From the NCBI RefSeq assembly GCF_014650575.1, contig NZ_BMVF01000007.1, forward strand, positions 186,001-250,000: a stretch of 64,000 nt of DNA. The letters are read 5' to 3'. The position numbers were made by a program, and so were the translations under genes. The notes below the pieces were generated by a model. That model was not told the DNA's origin, made no database searches, and saw only the letters and a list, made by a program, of their open reading frames with translations. The stretch is from Streptomyces naganishii JCM 4654. Its GTDB lineage: Bacteria; Actinomycetota; Actinomycetes; Streptomycetales; Streptomycetaceae. Positions 51,277 through 60,192 of this stretch are shown piece after piece. Each line of letters begins with the position of its first letter. The first letter of the stretch is position 1.

Positions 51277-53225
51277 GCCGTCACCTCCTTCTCCTCCGTC
51301 GTCTGCTCCTCGTGCGGGGCGATGACCGCGAGGACCTGGTCCATGGCGACCGTGGTGCCCGGGGCGACGTCCAGCTCGGTGACCGTGCCGGCGTGCGGGG
51401 CGGAGATGACGTGCTCCATCTTCATCGCCTCGACCACCAGCAGGCTCTGGCCCGCGGTCACCTCGTCGCCGACGGCGACCTTCACCACCGTGACCGTGCC
51501 GGGCATGGGCGCGGTGAGCGAGTCGGCGCCCGCGTGGGCGGCACGGGTCAGGGAGGCGGCCACCGGGTCGTGGTCGCGCACGTGCCAGGCCTCGCCGTCG
51601 CGGCCGAGCCAGTCGGCGGCGCGGTGGAAGGTGTGGCGGACTCCGTCGAGGGTGACGCTCACCGTGTCGCCGGTGACGGTGTGGGCGCCGCGCGGGGTGT
51701 ACTCCACCGGGTCGCCCACCCGCAGGTGGAAGGCGACCGGCTTCGGCTGTCCGCCCAGCCGCCAGCCGCTCGGCACGGAGAACGGGTCGGTCCAGCCCCC
51801 GCCCGCCGGCCGCAGGCCCTCCAGGCGGACGGCCGCGGCGGCCTCGTAGACCTCCTCCGGCACGTCGGTGGAGACCAGTTCGTCGACCACCCGCTCCACC
51901 AGCCCGGTGTCCAGGTCGCCCGCCATCACGTCCGGGTGGGCCAGCAGCCGGCGCAGGAAGGCCGCGTTGGTCTGCACGCCGAGGGTGACCGTCGCGGCCA
52001 GCGCGGAGCGCAGCTTGCGCAGCGCGGTGGCGCGGTCGGGGCCGTAGGCGATCACCTTGGACAGCATCGGGTCGTACAGGCTGCCGACCTCGGTGCCCTC
52101 GCTGAGGCCGGAGTCGGTGCGCACGCCGTCGCCCTGTGGCTCGCGCAGTTTGAGCACGGTGCCGCCCGAGGGCAGGAAACCGCGCGCGGGGTCCTCGGCG
52201 CACAGCCGCGCCTCCACGGCGTGCCCGGTCAGCTCGATGTCCTTCTGGCCGTACGGCAGTGGCTCGCCCGCCGCCACCCGCAGCTGCCACTCCACCAGGT
52301 CCAGTCCGGTGACCAACTCGGTGACCGGGTGCTCCACCTGGAGGCGGGTGTTCATCTCCATGAAGTAGTACGACGACGGGTCGCCGCCGGGGACGATGAA
52401 CTCCACCGTGCCCGCTCCCCGGTAGCCGCAGGAGCGGGCCGCCTGGACCGCCGCCTCGCCCATCGCGGCCCGGGTCTCCTCGTCGAGGAGCACGCTGGGC
52501 GCCTCCTCGATGATCTTCTGGTGGCGGCGCTGGAGGGAGCACTCGCGCTCGCCCAGGTGGATCACGTTGCCGTGGCCGTCGGCCAGGACCTGGATCTCGA
52601 TGTGCCGGGGGGTGTCCACCCAGCGCTCGACGAGGAGGGTGTCGTCGCCGAAGGAGGCGCGGGCCTCGCGGCGGGCCGAGGCGATCTCCTCGGCGAGCCG
52701 GTCCTCCTCGCGCACCAGCCGCATGCCCTTGCCGCCGCCGCCCGCGGAGGGCTTGAGCAGCACCGGCATGCCGATCTCACGGGCCGCGTCGGCCAGTTGG
52801 CCGTCGCTGAGCCCGGAGCCGCTGGAGCCGGGCACGACCGGCACCCCGGCCGCCCGGACCGTCTCCTTGGCGCGGATCTTGTCGCCCATGAGGGAGATCG
52901 CGTCCGCGGGCGGGCCGATGAAGACCAGCCCGGCCGCCTCGCAGGCACGCGCGAAGTCCGCGTTCTCCGCGAGGAAGCCGTACCCCGGGTGGACGGCCTG
53001 CGCGCCGGTGCGGGCGGCGGCGTCCAGCAGCCGGTCGATGGACAGATAGCTCTCGGCGGCGGGCGCCGGCCCGATCCGCACCGCCGTGTCCGCCTCCCGC
53101 ACGTGCCGGGCGTCGGCGTCGGCGTCGGAGAACACGGCCACCGAACGCACCCCGAGGGCGCGCAGCGTGCGGATGACACGGACGGCGATCTCGCCGCGGT
53201 TGGCCACCAGAACTGTGTCGAACAT
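51273..53225 (-). CDS. Methylcrotonyl-CoA carboxylase alpha subunit (biotin carboxylase/BCCP)
   Basis: This 650-residue protein has a biotin carboxylase domain (1-450; [31 protein letters not shown]). A linking barrel region follows, then a C-terminal biotinyl domain with Lys602 in EAMKMEHV. It carboxylates its own biotin and passes it to the beta subunit. Linkage to hmgL and acdH favours 3-methylcrotonyl-CoA (leucine catabolism) over acetyl- or propionyl-CoA. The ATG at 53225 lies 20 bp after the beta subunit stop. Confidence 0.93.
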   Translation of the reverse strand: MFDTVLVANRGEIAVRVIRTLRALGVRSVAVFSDADADARHVREADTAVRIGPAPAAESYLSIDRLLDAAARTGAQAVHPGYGFLAENADFARACEAAGLVFIGPPADAISLMGDKIRAKETVRAAGVPVVPGSSGSGLSDGQLADAAREIGMPVLLKPSAGGGGKGMRLVREEDRLAEEIASARREARASFGDDTLLVERWVDTPRHIEIQVLADGHGNVIHLGERECSLQRRHQKIIEEAPSVLLDEETRAAMGEAAVQAARSCGYRGAGTVEFIVPGGDPSSYYFMEMNTRLQVEHPVTELVTGLDLVEWQLRVAAGEPLPYGQKDIELTGHAVEARLCAEDPARGFLPSGGTVLKLREPQGDGVRTDSGLSEGTEVGSLYDPMLSKVIAYGPDRATALRKLRSALAATVTLGVQTNAAFLRRLLAHPDVMAGDLDTGLVERVVDELVSTDVPEEVYEAAAAVRLEGLRPAGGGWTDPFSVPSGWRLGGQPKPVAFHLRVGDPVEYTPRGAHTVTGDTVSVTLDGVRHTFHRAADWLGRDGEAWHVRDHDPVAASLTRAAHAGADSLTAPMPGTVTVVKVAVGDEVTAGQSLLVVEAMKMEHVISAPHAGTVTELDVAPGTTVAMDQVLAVIAPHEEQTTEEKEVTA

Positions 53226-53244
53226 GGTCACTGAGTCCTCCCCC

Positions 53245-54861
53245 TCACATCCGGAAGACGCCGAACTGGGGGTCACCCAGCGGGGCGTTGGCGCACGCGG
53301 TCAGGGCGAGGCCGACCACCTGGCGGGTCTCCAGCGGGTCGATCACGCCGTCGTCCCACAGGCGGGCGGTCGCGTAGTAGGCGTTGCCCTGGTGCTCGTA
53401 CTGGGCGCGGACCGGGGCCTTGAAGGCCTCCTCGTCCTCGGCCGACCACTCCTCGCCGCGGGCCTCGAGCTGGTCCCTCTTGACGGTGGCGAGCACGGAG
53501 GCGGCCTGCTCGCCGCCCATCACCGAGATCTTGGCGTTGGGCCACATCCACAGGAAGCGGGGGGAGTAGGCCCGGCCGCACATCGAGTAGTTGCCCGCGC
53601 CGTAGGAACCGCCGACGACCACCGTCAGCTTGGGGACCCGGGTGCAGGCCACGGCCGTGACCATCTTGGCGCCGTGCTTGGCGATGCCGCCCGCCTCGTA
53701 GTCCCTGCCGACCATGAAGCCGGAGATGTTCTGCAGGAACAGCAGCGGGATGCCGCGCTGGTCGCACAGCTCGATGAAGTGGGCGCCCTTCTGGGCGGAC
53801 TCCGAGAACAGGATGCCGTTGTTGCCGACGATGCCCACCGGGTGGCCGTGGATCCGGGCGAAGCCGGTGACCAGGGTCTGCCCGAACTCGGCCTTGAACT
53901 CGGCGAAGCGCGAGCCGTCGACCAGGCGCGCGATGATCTCGCGTACGTCGTAGGGCGTGCGGGAGTCCACCGGCACCGCGCCGTACAGCCCGTAGGGGTC
54001 GACCTTCGGCTCGACGGCCTCGGTGACCTCCCAGGGCAGCGACCCGCGCGCGGGGAGGGTGGCGACGATGTTCCGCACGATGCGCAGGGCGTGGGCGTCG
54101 TCCTCGGCGAGGTGGTCGGTGACGCCCGAGACGCGGGAGTGCACCTCGCCGCCGCCGAGCTCCTCGGCGGTGACGACCTCGCCGGTGGCGGCCTTCACCA
54201 GCGGGGGGCCGCCCAGGAAGATCGTGCCCTGATTGCGCACGATCACCGCCTCGTCGCTCATCGCCGGGACGTACGCCCCGCCGGCGGTGCACGAGCCGAG
54301 GACGGCGGCGATCTGCGGGATGCCGGCCCCCGACATCCGCGCCTGGTTGTAGAAGATCCGCCCGAAGTGCTCCCGGTCGGGGAAGACCTCGTCCTGCATG
54401 GGCAGGAACGCGCCCCCGGAGTCCACCAGGTACAGGCACGGCAGCCGGTTCTCCAGGGCCACCTCCTGGGCGCGCAGGTGCTTCTTCACCGTCATCGGGT
54501 AGTACGTCCCGCCCTTGACGGTGGCGTCGTTGGCGACGACCACGCACTCGCGGCCGCTCACCCGGCCGATGCCGGCGATGACCCCGGCGGCCGGGGCCTG
54601 CCCCTCGTACATCCCGTCGGCGGCCAGCGGCGCGAGCTCCAGGAACGGCGAGCCCGGATCCAGCAGCGTGTCCACGCGGTCGCGCGGCAGCAGCTTGCCC
54701 CGCGCGGTGTGCCGGGCGCGCGCCCGCTCGCCGCCGCCGAGCCGTGCGGCGGCGAGCTTTCCGCGCAGCTCCTCGACGAGCGCGCGGTGTGCCTGTTCGT
54801 TGGCTCGCCAGGCCTCCGACGCGGGATCGGCCGCGCTCGTCAGCTCCGGTGCCTCGTGCAT
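53245..54861 (-). CDS. accD1: Methylcrotonyl-CoA carboxylase beta subunit (AccD1)
   Basis: The 538-residue carboxyltransferase has the two crotonase-like halves of the family ([56 protein letters not shown]). First gene of the accD1-alpha-hmgL-acdH operon, transcribed away from the TetR gene across twin operators. It transfers carboxylate from biotin to 3-methylcrotonyl-CoA. A GAGGGG precedes the ATG. Confidence 0.94.
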   Translation of the reverse strand: MHEAPELTSAADPASEAWRANEQAHRALVEELRGKLAAARLGGGERARARHTARGKLLPRDRVDTLLDPGSPFLELAPLAADGMYEGQAPAAGVIAGIGRVSGRECVVVANDATVKGGTYYPMTVKKHLRAQEVALENRLPCLYLVDSGGAFLPMQDEVFPDREHFGRIFYNQARMSGAGIPQIAAVLGSCTAGGAYVPAMSDEAVIVRNQGTIFLGGPPLVKAATGEVVTAEELGGGEVHSRVSGVTDHLAEDDAHALRIVRNIVATLPARGSLPWEVTEAVEPKVDPYGLYGAVPVDSRTPYDVREIIARLVDGSRFAEFKAEFGQTLVTGFARIHGHPVGIVGNNGILFSESAQKGAHFIELCDQRGIPLLFLQNISGFMVGRDYEAGGIAKHGAKMVTAVACTRVPKLTVVVGGSYGAGNYSMCGRAYSPRFLWMWPNAKISVMGGEQAASVLATVKRDQLEARGEEWSAEDEEAFKAPVRAQYEHQGNAYYATARLWDDGVIDPLETRQVVGLALTACANAPLGDPQFGVFRM

Positions 54862-54901
54862 CCCTGTGGTCCCCTCACCCTGTGGTTAGACGCGGTCCAC
54901 T

Positions 54902-54946
54902 GTTAATGAGCGTTAACCCATCCCCATCAGGTTAACGAGCGCTAAC
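54902..54946. promoter_or_regulatory. Two 16-bp palindromic operators between accD1 and its TetR regulator
   Basis: GTTAATGAGCGTTAAC (54902-54917) and GTTAACGAGCGCTAAC (54931-54946) share the pattern GTTAAyGAGCGyTAAC and are spaced 29 bp. The second overlaps the -35 of the TetR promoter; the first should cover the accD1 promoter. The regulator is inferred to be the adjacent TetR protein. Confidence 0.85.
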
Positions 54947-54955
54947 GTCCCTGTC

Positions 54956-54961
54956 TAGAAT
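54956..54961 (+). promoter_or_regulatory. -10 element of a leaderless TetR transcript
   Basis: TAGAAT lies 7 bp before the ATG at 54969, 18 bp after a TTAACG -35 that is part of the second operator. No Shine-Dalgarno is present. Confidence 0.65.
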
Positions 54962-54968
54962 TGTTCGC

Positions 54969-55574
54969 ATGGCCACGCGAACCGACGCACCCACCCGCCG
55001 CGAGCAGATCCTCAAGGAAGCCGCGCGGCTCTTCGCCGAACGCGGCTTCCACGGCGTCGGCGTCGACGAGATAGGCGCCGCGGTGGGCATCAGCGGACCG
55101 GGTCTGTACCGGCACTTCCCGGGCAAGGACGCCATGCTCGCGGAGCTGCTGGTCGGCATCAGCGAGCAGCTGCTGACGGGAGCCAGGCGGCGCCTGGCGG
55201 AGACCGGCGGCGCGGCCGGGCCCGAGGCGGTGCTCGACTCCCTCATCGAGGGCCACATCGACTTCGCCCTCGACGACCGTCCCCTCATCACCTTGCACGA
55301 CCGTGAGCTGGACCGCCTCCGGGACAGCGACCGCAAGCTCGTGCGGCAGCTCCAGCGGCAGTACGTGGAGCTGTGGGTGGAGGTCGTGCGGAAGGTTCAT
55401 CCCGGCCTCGCCGAGCCCGCGGCCCGGTCGGCGGTGCACTCGGTGTTCGGGTTGCTGAACTCGACGCCTCATCTGGGGCGGCCGGGGTCGTCGCCCGGGC
55501 GGGCCGCCACGGCGGGGCTGTTGCACCGGATGGCCCGGGGGGCCTTCGCGGCGGCGTCGCCTGCGGCGGGCTGA
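54969..55574 (+). CDS. TetR-family repressor of the leucine catabolism operon (inferred)
   Basis: The 201-residue protein has an N-terminal helix-turn-helix (about 10-55; GVGVDEIGAAVGISGPGLYRHF). A helical effector domain follows that probably senses an acyl-CoA intermediate. Divergent position plus two matching operators support control of itself and accD1-alpha-hmgL-acdH. It looks leaderless. Identity of the ligand is unknown. Confidence 0.88.
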   Translation: MATRTDAPTRREQILKEAARLFAERGFHGVGVDEIGAAVGISGPGLYRHFPGKDAMLAELLVGISEQLLTGARRRLAETGGAAGPEAVLDSLIEGHIDFALDDRPLITLHDRELDRLRDSDRKLVRQLQRQYVELWVEVVRKVHPGLAEPAARSAVHSVFGLLNSTPHLGRPGSSPGRAATAGLLHRMARGAFAAASPAAG

Positions 55575-55842
55575 GCGGGGGCGCCTATTGGGGTGGGGGC
55601 CTTGTCGTCCGGCGGGTGCTGGTGCGTTGTGGCCTGGCGCGCAGTTCCCCGCGCCCCTGCGGGGAGCGGGCTTCGCCCTGCCCCCTGCCCCTTGGCCCCT
55701 CTCCCCAGGCCCCCCTTGACCTCCCGCGTCCTTCCCGCGTGACGAGCGTTACGACGGGGTGTGCTTTACGGGTTCATCTACTCGCCGGTACGGTTGTGTG
55801 AGCAAGCGCTTAGACAGGTTCGATGTGCGTGGAGGTGGCGGC
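55575..55842. other. Intergenic region with a dispersed Streptomyces repeat
   Basis: 268 bp without a gene. It contains the GC-rich repeat at 55637-55667 (CGCGCAGTTCCCCGCGCCCC core, with hairpin CCCCGC/GCGGGG) that recurs in many Streptomyces intergenic regions (recalled, not searched). The rest includes the promoter of the next dehydrogenase gene. Confidence 0.55.
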
Positions 55843-57000
55843 GTGCGCCGTACGGTGTTCAACGAGGATCACGAGGCGTTCCGGGAGACCCTCCGCGCCT
55901 TCATCGAGGCCGAGGTCGTGCCCGTCTACGACGAGTGGTTCACGCAGGGCATCGTGCCCCGCGAGTTCTACTACAAGCTCGCCGAGCTGGGCCTGTTCGG
56001 CATCAACGTGCCCGAGGAGTTCGGCGGCGCCGGCATCGAGTCGCACAAGTTCGAGGCCATCCAGTACGAGGAGACCGCCCGCGCGGGCGTCACCTTCGGC
56101 GGCTCCGGCGTGCACGTCCTGCTCGCCCTGCCGTACATCAAGATGCTCGCCACCGACGAGCAGAAGAAGCGCTACCTGCCCAAGTTCGTCTCCGCCGAGG
56201 AGATGTGGGCCATCGCGATGACCGAGCCGGGCACCGGCTCCGACCTCGCGGGCATGAAGACCACCGCCAGGCTCTCCGAGGACGGCACGCACTACGTCCT
56301 CAACGGCGCCAAGACCTTCATCACCGGCGGTGTCCACGCCGACAAGGTCATCGTCTGCGCCCGTACCTCCGCCCCGAAGGAGGACGACCGCCGCTTCGGC
56401 ATCTCGCTGTTCGCGGTGGACACCAAGTCCGAGGGCTACTCCGTCGGCCGCAAGCTGGACAAGCTGGGCCTGCGCACCTCCGACACCGCCGAGCTGGCCT
56501 TCGTCGACGTCAAGGTGCCGGTCGAGGACCTGCTGGGCGAGGAGAACAAGGGCTTCTACTACCTCGGCCACAACCTCGCCTCCGAGCGCTGGGGCATCGC
56601 CTTCGGCGCCTACGCGCAGGCCAAGGCCGCCGTCCGGTTCGCCAAGCAGTACGTCCAGGACCGCACGGTCTTCGGCAAGCCGGTCGCCCACTTCCAGAAC
56701 ACCAAGTTCGAGCTGGCCGCCTGCCAGGCCGAGGTGGACGCGGCCGAGGCCGTCGCCGACCGCGCGACCGAGGCCCTGGACGCCGGCGAGCTGACCCCGG
56801 CCGAGGCCGCCTCCGCCAAGCTGTTCTGCACCGAGGTCGCGCACCGGGTCATCGACCGCTGCCTCCAGCTGCACGGCGGCTACGGCTACATGAACGAGTA
56901 CCCGATCGCCCGTCTGTACGCGGACAACCGCGTGAACCGCATCTACGGCGGCACCAGCGAGATCATGAAGACGATCATCGCCAAGGACATGGGCCTGTAG
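55843..57000 (+). CDS. Acyl-CoA dehydrogenase, long-chain/isovaleryl-type active site
   Basis: The 385-residue FAD enzyme has AMTEPGTGSDLAGMKTTA, FITGG and RLYADNRVNRIYGGTSEIMK. The usual Glu of the IYEGT motif is Gly (IYGGTSE), as in long-chain and isovaleryl-CoA dehydrogenases, which take the base from another helix; Glu in HNLASERWG is the matching candidate. GTG at 55843 follows GGAGGTGG. It is followed by a thioesterase gene 46 bp away. Likely beta-oxidation of longer or branched acyl-CoA. Confidence 0.9.
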   Translation: MRRTVFNEDHEAFRETLRAFIEAEVVPVYDEWFTQGIVPREFYYKLAELGLFGINVPEEFGGAGIESHKFEAIQYEETARAGVTFGGSGVHVLLALPYIKMLATDEQKKRYLPKFVSAEEMWAIAMTEPGTGSDLAGMKTTARLSEDGTHYVLNGAKTFITGGVHADKVIVCARTSAPKEDDRRFGISLFAVDTKSEGYSVGRKLDKLGLRTSDTAELAFVDVKVPVEDLLGEENKGFYYLGHNLASERWGIAFGAYAQAKAAVRFAKQYVQDRTVFGKPVAHFQNTKFELAACQAEVDAAEAVADRATEALDAGELTPAEAASAKLFCTEVAHRVIDRCLQLHGGYGYMNEYPIARLYADNRVNRIYGGTSEIMKTIIAKDMGL

Positions 57001-57046
57001 GGTCCCCGGAAACCTCCAGGACAACGGTGCACGGTACAACTGGCAT

Positions 57047-57919
57047 ATGAGTCAGGCACTCCAGTCCCTGCTCGATCTGCTCGACCTCGAGCGGATCGAG
57101 CAGGACATGTTCCGCGGCCGGTCGCGCTCCGCGGTCGTCCCGCGCGTGTTCGGCGGACAGGTCGCGGCGCAGGCGCTGGTCGCCGCCGGGCGCACGGCCC
57201 CCGCGGACCGGCTCGCGCACTCGCTGCACGCCTACTTCCTGCGCCCCGGCGACCCGGGCGCGCCCATCGTCTACACGGTGGACCGCATCCGCGACGGCCG
57301 CTCCTTCACCACCCGCCGGGTGGTCGCGGTCCAGCACGGGCAGCCGATCTTCCACCTCTCGGCGTCCTTCCAGACGTACGAGGAGGGCCTGGACCACCAG
57401 GCGCCGATGCCGCCCGCCCCTCAGCCCGAGACGCTGCCGACCTCCGCCGAGCGGATGCGCGGCTACGACCACCTGCCGGCCGAGGTGGTGGAGCGGTTCA
57501 TCGAGGCGCGCGAGGCCGTCGACCTGCGCTACGTCGACGAGCCGCCGTTCGGCAGCTTCGGCGAGCCGCGCGAGCCGCACTCGCAGGTGTGGTTCCGCAC
57601 CAACGGCAAGCTCGACGACGACCCGCTGCTGCACGTCGTCCTCGCCACCTACGTCTCCGACATGACGCTGCTGGACTCGGTGCTGCTCGCGCACGGCCGG
57701 GGCGGCTGGGCGGTCGGTGACGTGGTCGGGGCATCGCTGGACCACGCGATGTGGTTCCACCGCCCCTTCCGTGCCGACGAGTGGCTGCTGTACGACCAGG
57801 AGTCGCCGTCCGCGCACGGCGGCCGGGGGCTCGGCCAGGCCCGCATCTACACGCAGGACGGCCGGCTGGCCATCTCGGTGATACAGGAGGGCGTGGTCCG
57901 CGTTCCCCGGGAACACTGA
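57047..57919 (+). CDS. tesB: Acyl-CoA thioesterase II (TesB)
   Basis: The 290-residue double-hotdog thioesterase has RSRSAVVPRVFGGQVAAQAL in the first hotdog and DEWLLYDQESPSAHGGRGLGQ in the second, with the Asp/Thr/Gln-type active site. It hydrolyses medium/long acyl-CoA. It lacks a clear Shine-Dalgarno. It follows the acyl-CoA dehydrogenase and is followed 5 bp later by the cation transporter gene. Confidence 0.92.
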   Translation: MSQALQSLLDLLDLERIEQDMFRGRSRSAVVPRVFGGQVAAQALVAAGRTAPADRLAHSLHAYFLRPGDPGAPIVYTVDRIRDGRSFTTRRVVAVQHGQPIFHLSASFQTYEEGLDHQAPMPPAPQPETLPTSAERMRGYDHLPAEVVERFIEAREAVDLRYVDEPPFGSFGEPREPHSQVWFRTNGKLDDDPLLHVVLATYVSDMTLLDSVLLAHGRGGWAVGDVVGASLDHAMWFHRPFRADEWLLYDQESPSAHGGRGLGQARIYTQDGRLAISVIQEGVVRVPREH

Positions 57920-57924
57920 GGAGC

Positions 57925-58905
57925 ATGGCGCAAACGGCGGGGCAGTCGGCACAGGACCGCAGCGGCGGCGGCGAGAGCACCTTCACGGTGATCGTCGCCG
58001 CCCTGGCCAATCTGGGGGTCGCGCTGGCCAAGGCGGTCGCGGGCGTGATCAGCGGCTCCAGCGCGATGCTGTCGGAGGCCGCGCACTCCGTCGCCGACAC
58101 CGTCACCGAGGTGCTGCTGCTCACCGCGCTCAAACGGAGCGGGAAGCCCGCCGACGAGGAGCACCCGCTCGGCTACGGCCCCGAACGCTACGTCTGGGCG
58201 CTGCTCGCCGCCGTCGCCACCTTCGTCGGCGGCGCGGTCTTCTCCCTCTACGACGGCATCCACGCCCTCACCCAGGGCGAGGAGCTCGGCGACCCGCTCG
58301 CCTCCTACATCGTGCTCGGCGTGGCCTTCCTGCTGGAGGGCTTCTCGCTGCGCACCGGTGTGCGCCAGGCGCGCGGGGAGGCCTCGCGCCTGCGCGTGCC
58401 CTTCCGCCGCTATCTGCGCCGCACCGCGGACACCGCGGTCAAGGCCGTGGTCATGGAGGACTCCGCCGCGCTCGTCGGCCTGCTCCTCGCGGCCGGCGGC
58501 CTGCTCGGCGGCCAGCTCACCGGCTCCGGCGTCTGGGACGGCGTCGCCTCCCTGTGCATCGGCGTGCTCCTGCTGTACGTCGCCTGGGTCCTGGGCCGGT
58601 CCAACGTCGAACTGCTCGTCGGCCGCCCGCTGCCCAGCGCCACCCGCGAGCGCATCCGGCAGGAACTGCTGGCCGTGGAGCACATCGAGGACGTACTGGA
58701 GCTGACCACGCTGCTGCAGGGCCCGCGCGAGGCGCTGGTCGCCGCCAAGGTCGACTTCCGGGACGTGTCGACCGCGGCCCAGATCGAGTGGGCCTGCGAA
58801 CGGGCCGAACAACGCCTGCGCGAGGCCTTCCCCTCGGTCAGCCGCGTCTACCTGGACCCGACCCCGCGGGACGGGAGCCTCAGAGCCGGCCCGGGCCGGG
58901 CTTGA
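57925..58905 (+). CDS. Cation diffusion facilitator family transporter
   Basis: The 326-residue protein has about six membrane helices with SSAMLSEAAHSVADTVTEVL (metal-site Asp/His in helix 2) and SYIVLGVAFLLEG. The C-terminal cytoplasmic domain is about 100 residues. It exports Zn, Fe or Mn by proton exchange; the metal is not predictable. ATG follows GAGGAG. The 3' end overlaps the antisense SnoaL-like gene by 26 bp. Confidence 0.88.
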   Translation: MAQTAGQSAQDRSGGGESTFTVIVAALANLGVALAKAVAGVISGSSAMLSEAAHSVADTVTEVLLLTALKRSGKPADEEHPLGYGPERYVWALLAAVATFVGGAVFSLYDGIHALTQGEELGDPLASYIVLGVAFLLEGFSLRTGVRQARGEASRLRVPFRRYLRRTADTAVKAVVMEDSAALVGLLLAAGGLLGGQLTGSGVWDGVASLCIGVLLLYVAWVLGRSNVELLVGRPLPSATRERIRQELLAVEHIEDVLELTTLLQGPREALVAAKVDFRDVSTAAQIEWACERAEQRLREAFPSVSRVYLDPTPRDGSLRAGPGRA

Positions 58906-59263
58906 TGTCGCCCGCGAAGACGATCATCTGGTCGATGCGGTCCCGCCGCAGGTGCACCACGTCCGTGCCGGCCAGGCGCGGCCCGTCCTCCGGTGTGGTG
59001 AACACCCACTGGTAGCGGGCCCACTCGCCGGGCATGTCCACCGCCGAGCAGCGGACCATGGTGCCGGGGCCGGCCGGATGGCGGCGCAGGTCCAGCACGA
59101 ACCGCTCCACCGCCTCGACGCCCTCGCTGCGTCCCAGCGGCCCCCAGAAGACGACGTCCGCGGTGAGGGCCTGGGACAGCAGCTCGGTCACGTACCGGTC
59201 GTCCGCGGCGTTGAACGCGGACACGAACATGTCGATCGCCGACTGGGCGGCTGCTTCGTCCAT
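58880..59263 (-). CDS. SnoaL-like / NTF2-fold protein
   Basis: The 127-residue cone-shaped fold protein (SnoaL/NTF2-like) has AIDMFVSAFNAADDRYVTELL and a later WVFTTPEDGPRLAGTDVVHLRRDRI motif. It is probably a small cyclase, isomerase or binding protein; no catalytic pair can be assigned. The start has a poor Shine-Dalgarno. It is convergent with the transporter gene, overlapping by 26 bp. Confidence 0.8.
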   Translation of the reverse strand: MDEAAAQSAIDMFVSAFNAADDRYVTELLSQALTADVVFWGPLGRSEGVEAVERFVLDLRRHPAGPGTMVRCSAVDMPGEWARYQWVFTTPEDGPRLAGTDVVHLRRDRIDQMIVFAGDIKPGPGRL

Positions 59264-59313
59264 GCCCCAGTCATACCAGCCGCCGCCCGGTTCCCGGGCC
59301 CCCTTCCCGGCCG

Positions 59314-60102
59314 CTACGCCAGCCCCGCCTGGTCCAGGAGGTAGGCCGTCATCGGGTCGTAGTAGCGGGGGCTGAGCACGTGGTCGTCGAGGGGGACGGT
59401 CACCTGGAGGGTGCCCTCGGACTCGGCGAGGAAGAGGGCGGGGTCGTTGCAGTCGGCGTAGCCGACGGAGTCGACGCCGTGCTGCCCGGCGTACCCGGCC
59501 CAGCCGTGGTCGGCGACGACCAGGTCGGGCAGGGGGCGGCCCTCGCGCTCCAGGCCGGTGAGGATGGCCCGCATCGGCTCGCCGGAGTGGGTGTGCCACA
59601 GGGTGGCGCCGTGCTCCAGGACGGCCACGTCCGCGAACTGCATGACGTAACCCTCGTCGGTCCGCAGCCCGTCCGGGACGACGACGATCTCGCAGCCCGC
59701 GCCGCGCAGCGCGGCGGCCGTGGCGCGGTGCACGTCGAGCAGGCCGCCGGGGTGGCCGGTGGCCAGCAGGACCCGCTGCTGTCCGTCGGCCGCCTTGCGC
59801 AGCCGGCCCGCCAGCCGGTCCAGGGCGGCCACGGTCAGCTCGGGGTCGATGGTGTCCTGGCCGTGGCGGTGCTGCGGGTCGTCGCTCACGCCGGCGCGCT
59901 CCGCCATCACCGCGAGCACGTCCTGCTCGTCGCTCCAGCGGTCGCCGAGTTCCAGTCCGAGCCAGAAGTTGCGGTCGCCGTTGGCGAGCTTGCGGTAGTG
60001 GGAGAGGTTGTTCTCGCGCGGGGTGGCGACGTCCCCGGCGATACGGGTTCTGACGAGGTGGTCGACGAGCTCGGCGCGGCTGGGAGTCCCGGATATCGGC
60101 AT
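59314..60102 (-). CDS. Conserved phosphatase-like protein of unknown substrate
   Basis: The 262-residue cytoplasmic protein starts MPISGTPSRAELVDHLV. It contains RTRIAGDVATPRENNLSHYRKLANG, VLLATGHPGGLLDV and VVADHGWAGYAGQ, with Asp/His clusters that fit a metal-dependent hydrolase. Actinomycete relatives are usually called phosphatases on weak evidence. The ATG at 60102 has GGGAG close by; an ATG 9 bp upstream is possible. It follows the PucR gene in the same direction, separated by 90 bp. Confidence 0.65.
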   Translation of the reverse strand: MPISGTPSRAELVDHLVRTRIAGDVATPRENNLSHYRKLANGDRNFWLGLELGDRWSDEQDVLAVMAERAGVSDDPQHRHGQDTIDPELTVAALDRLAGRLRKAADGQQRVLLATGHPGGLLDVHRATAAALRGAGCEIVVVPDGLRTDEGYVMQFADVAVLEHGATLWHTHSGEPMRAILTGLEREGRPLPDLVVADHGWAGYAGQHGVDSVGYADCNDPALFLAESEGTLQVTVPLDDHVLSPRYYDPMTAYLLDQAGLA

Positions 60103-60192
60103 GGCTCCCATTGTGGGGCAGGGGGCCGTGTCCGTCCCCGGCGTCCGGGCCGCTGGGACGCGGGTCACTTGTCGATCTTCCCGCGCGCCCGG

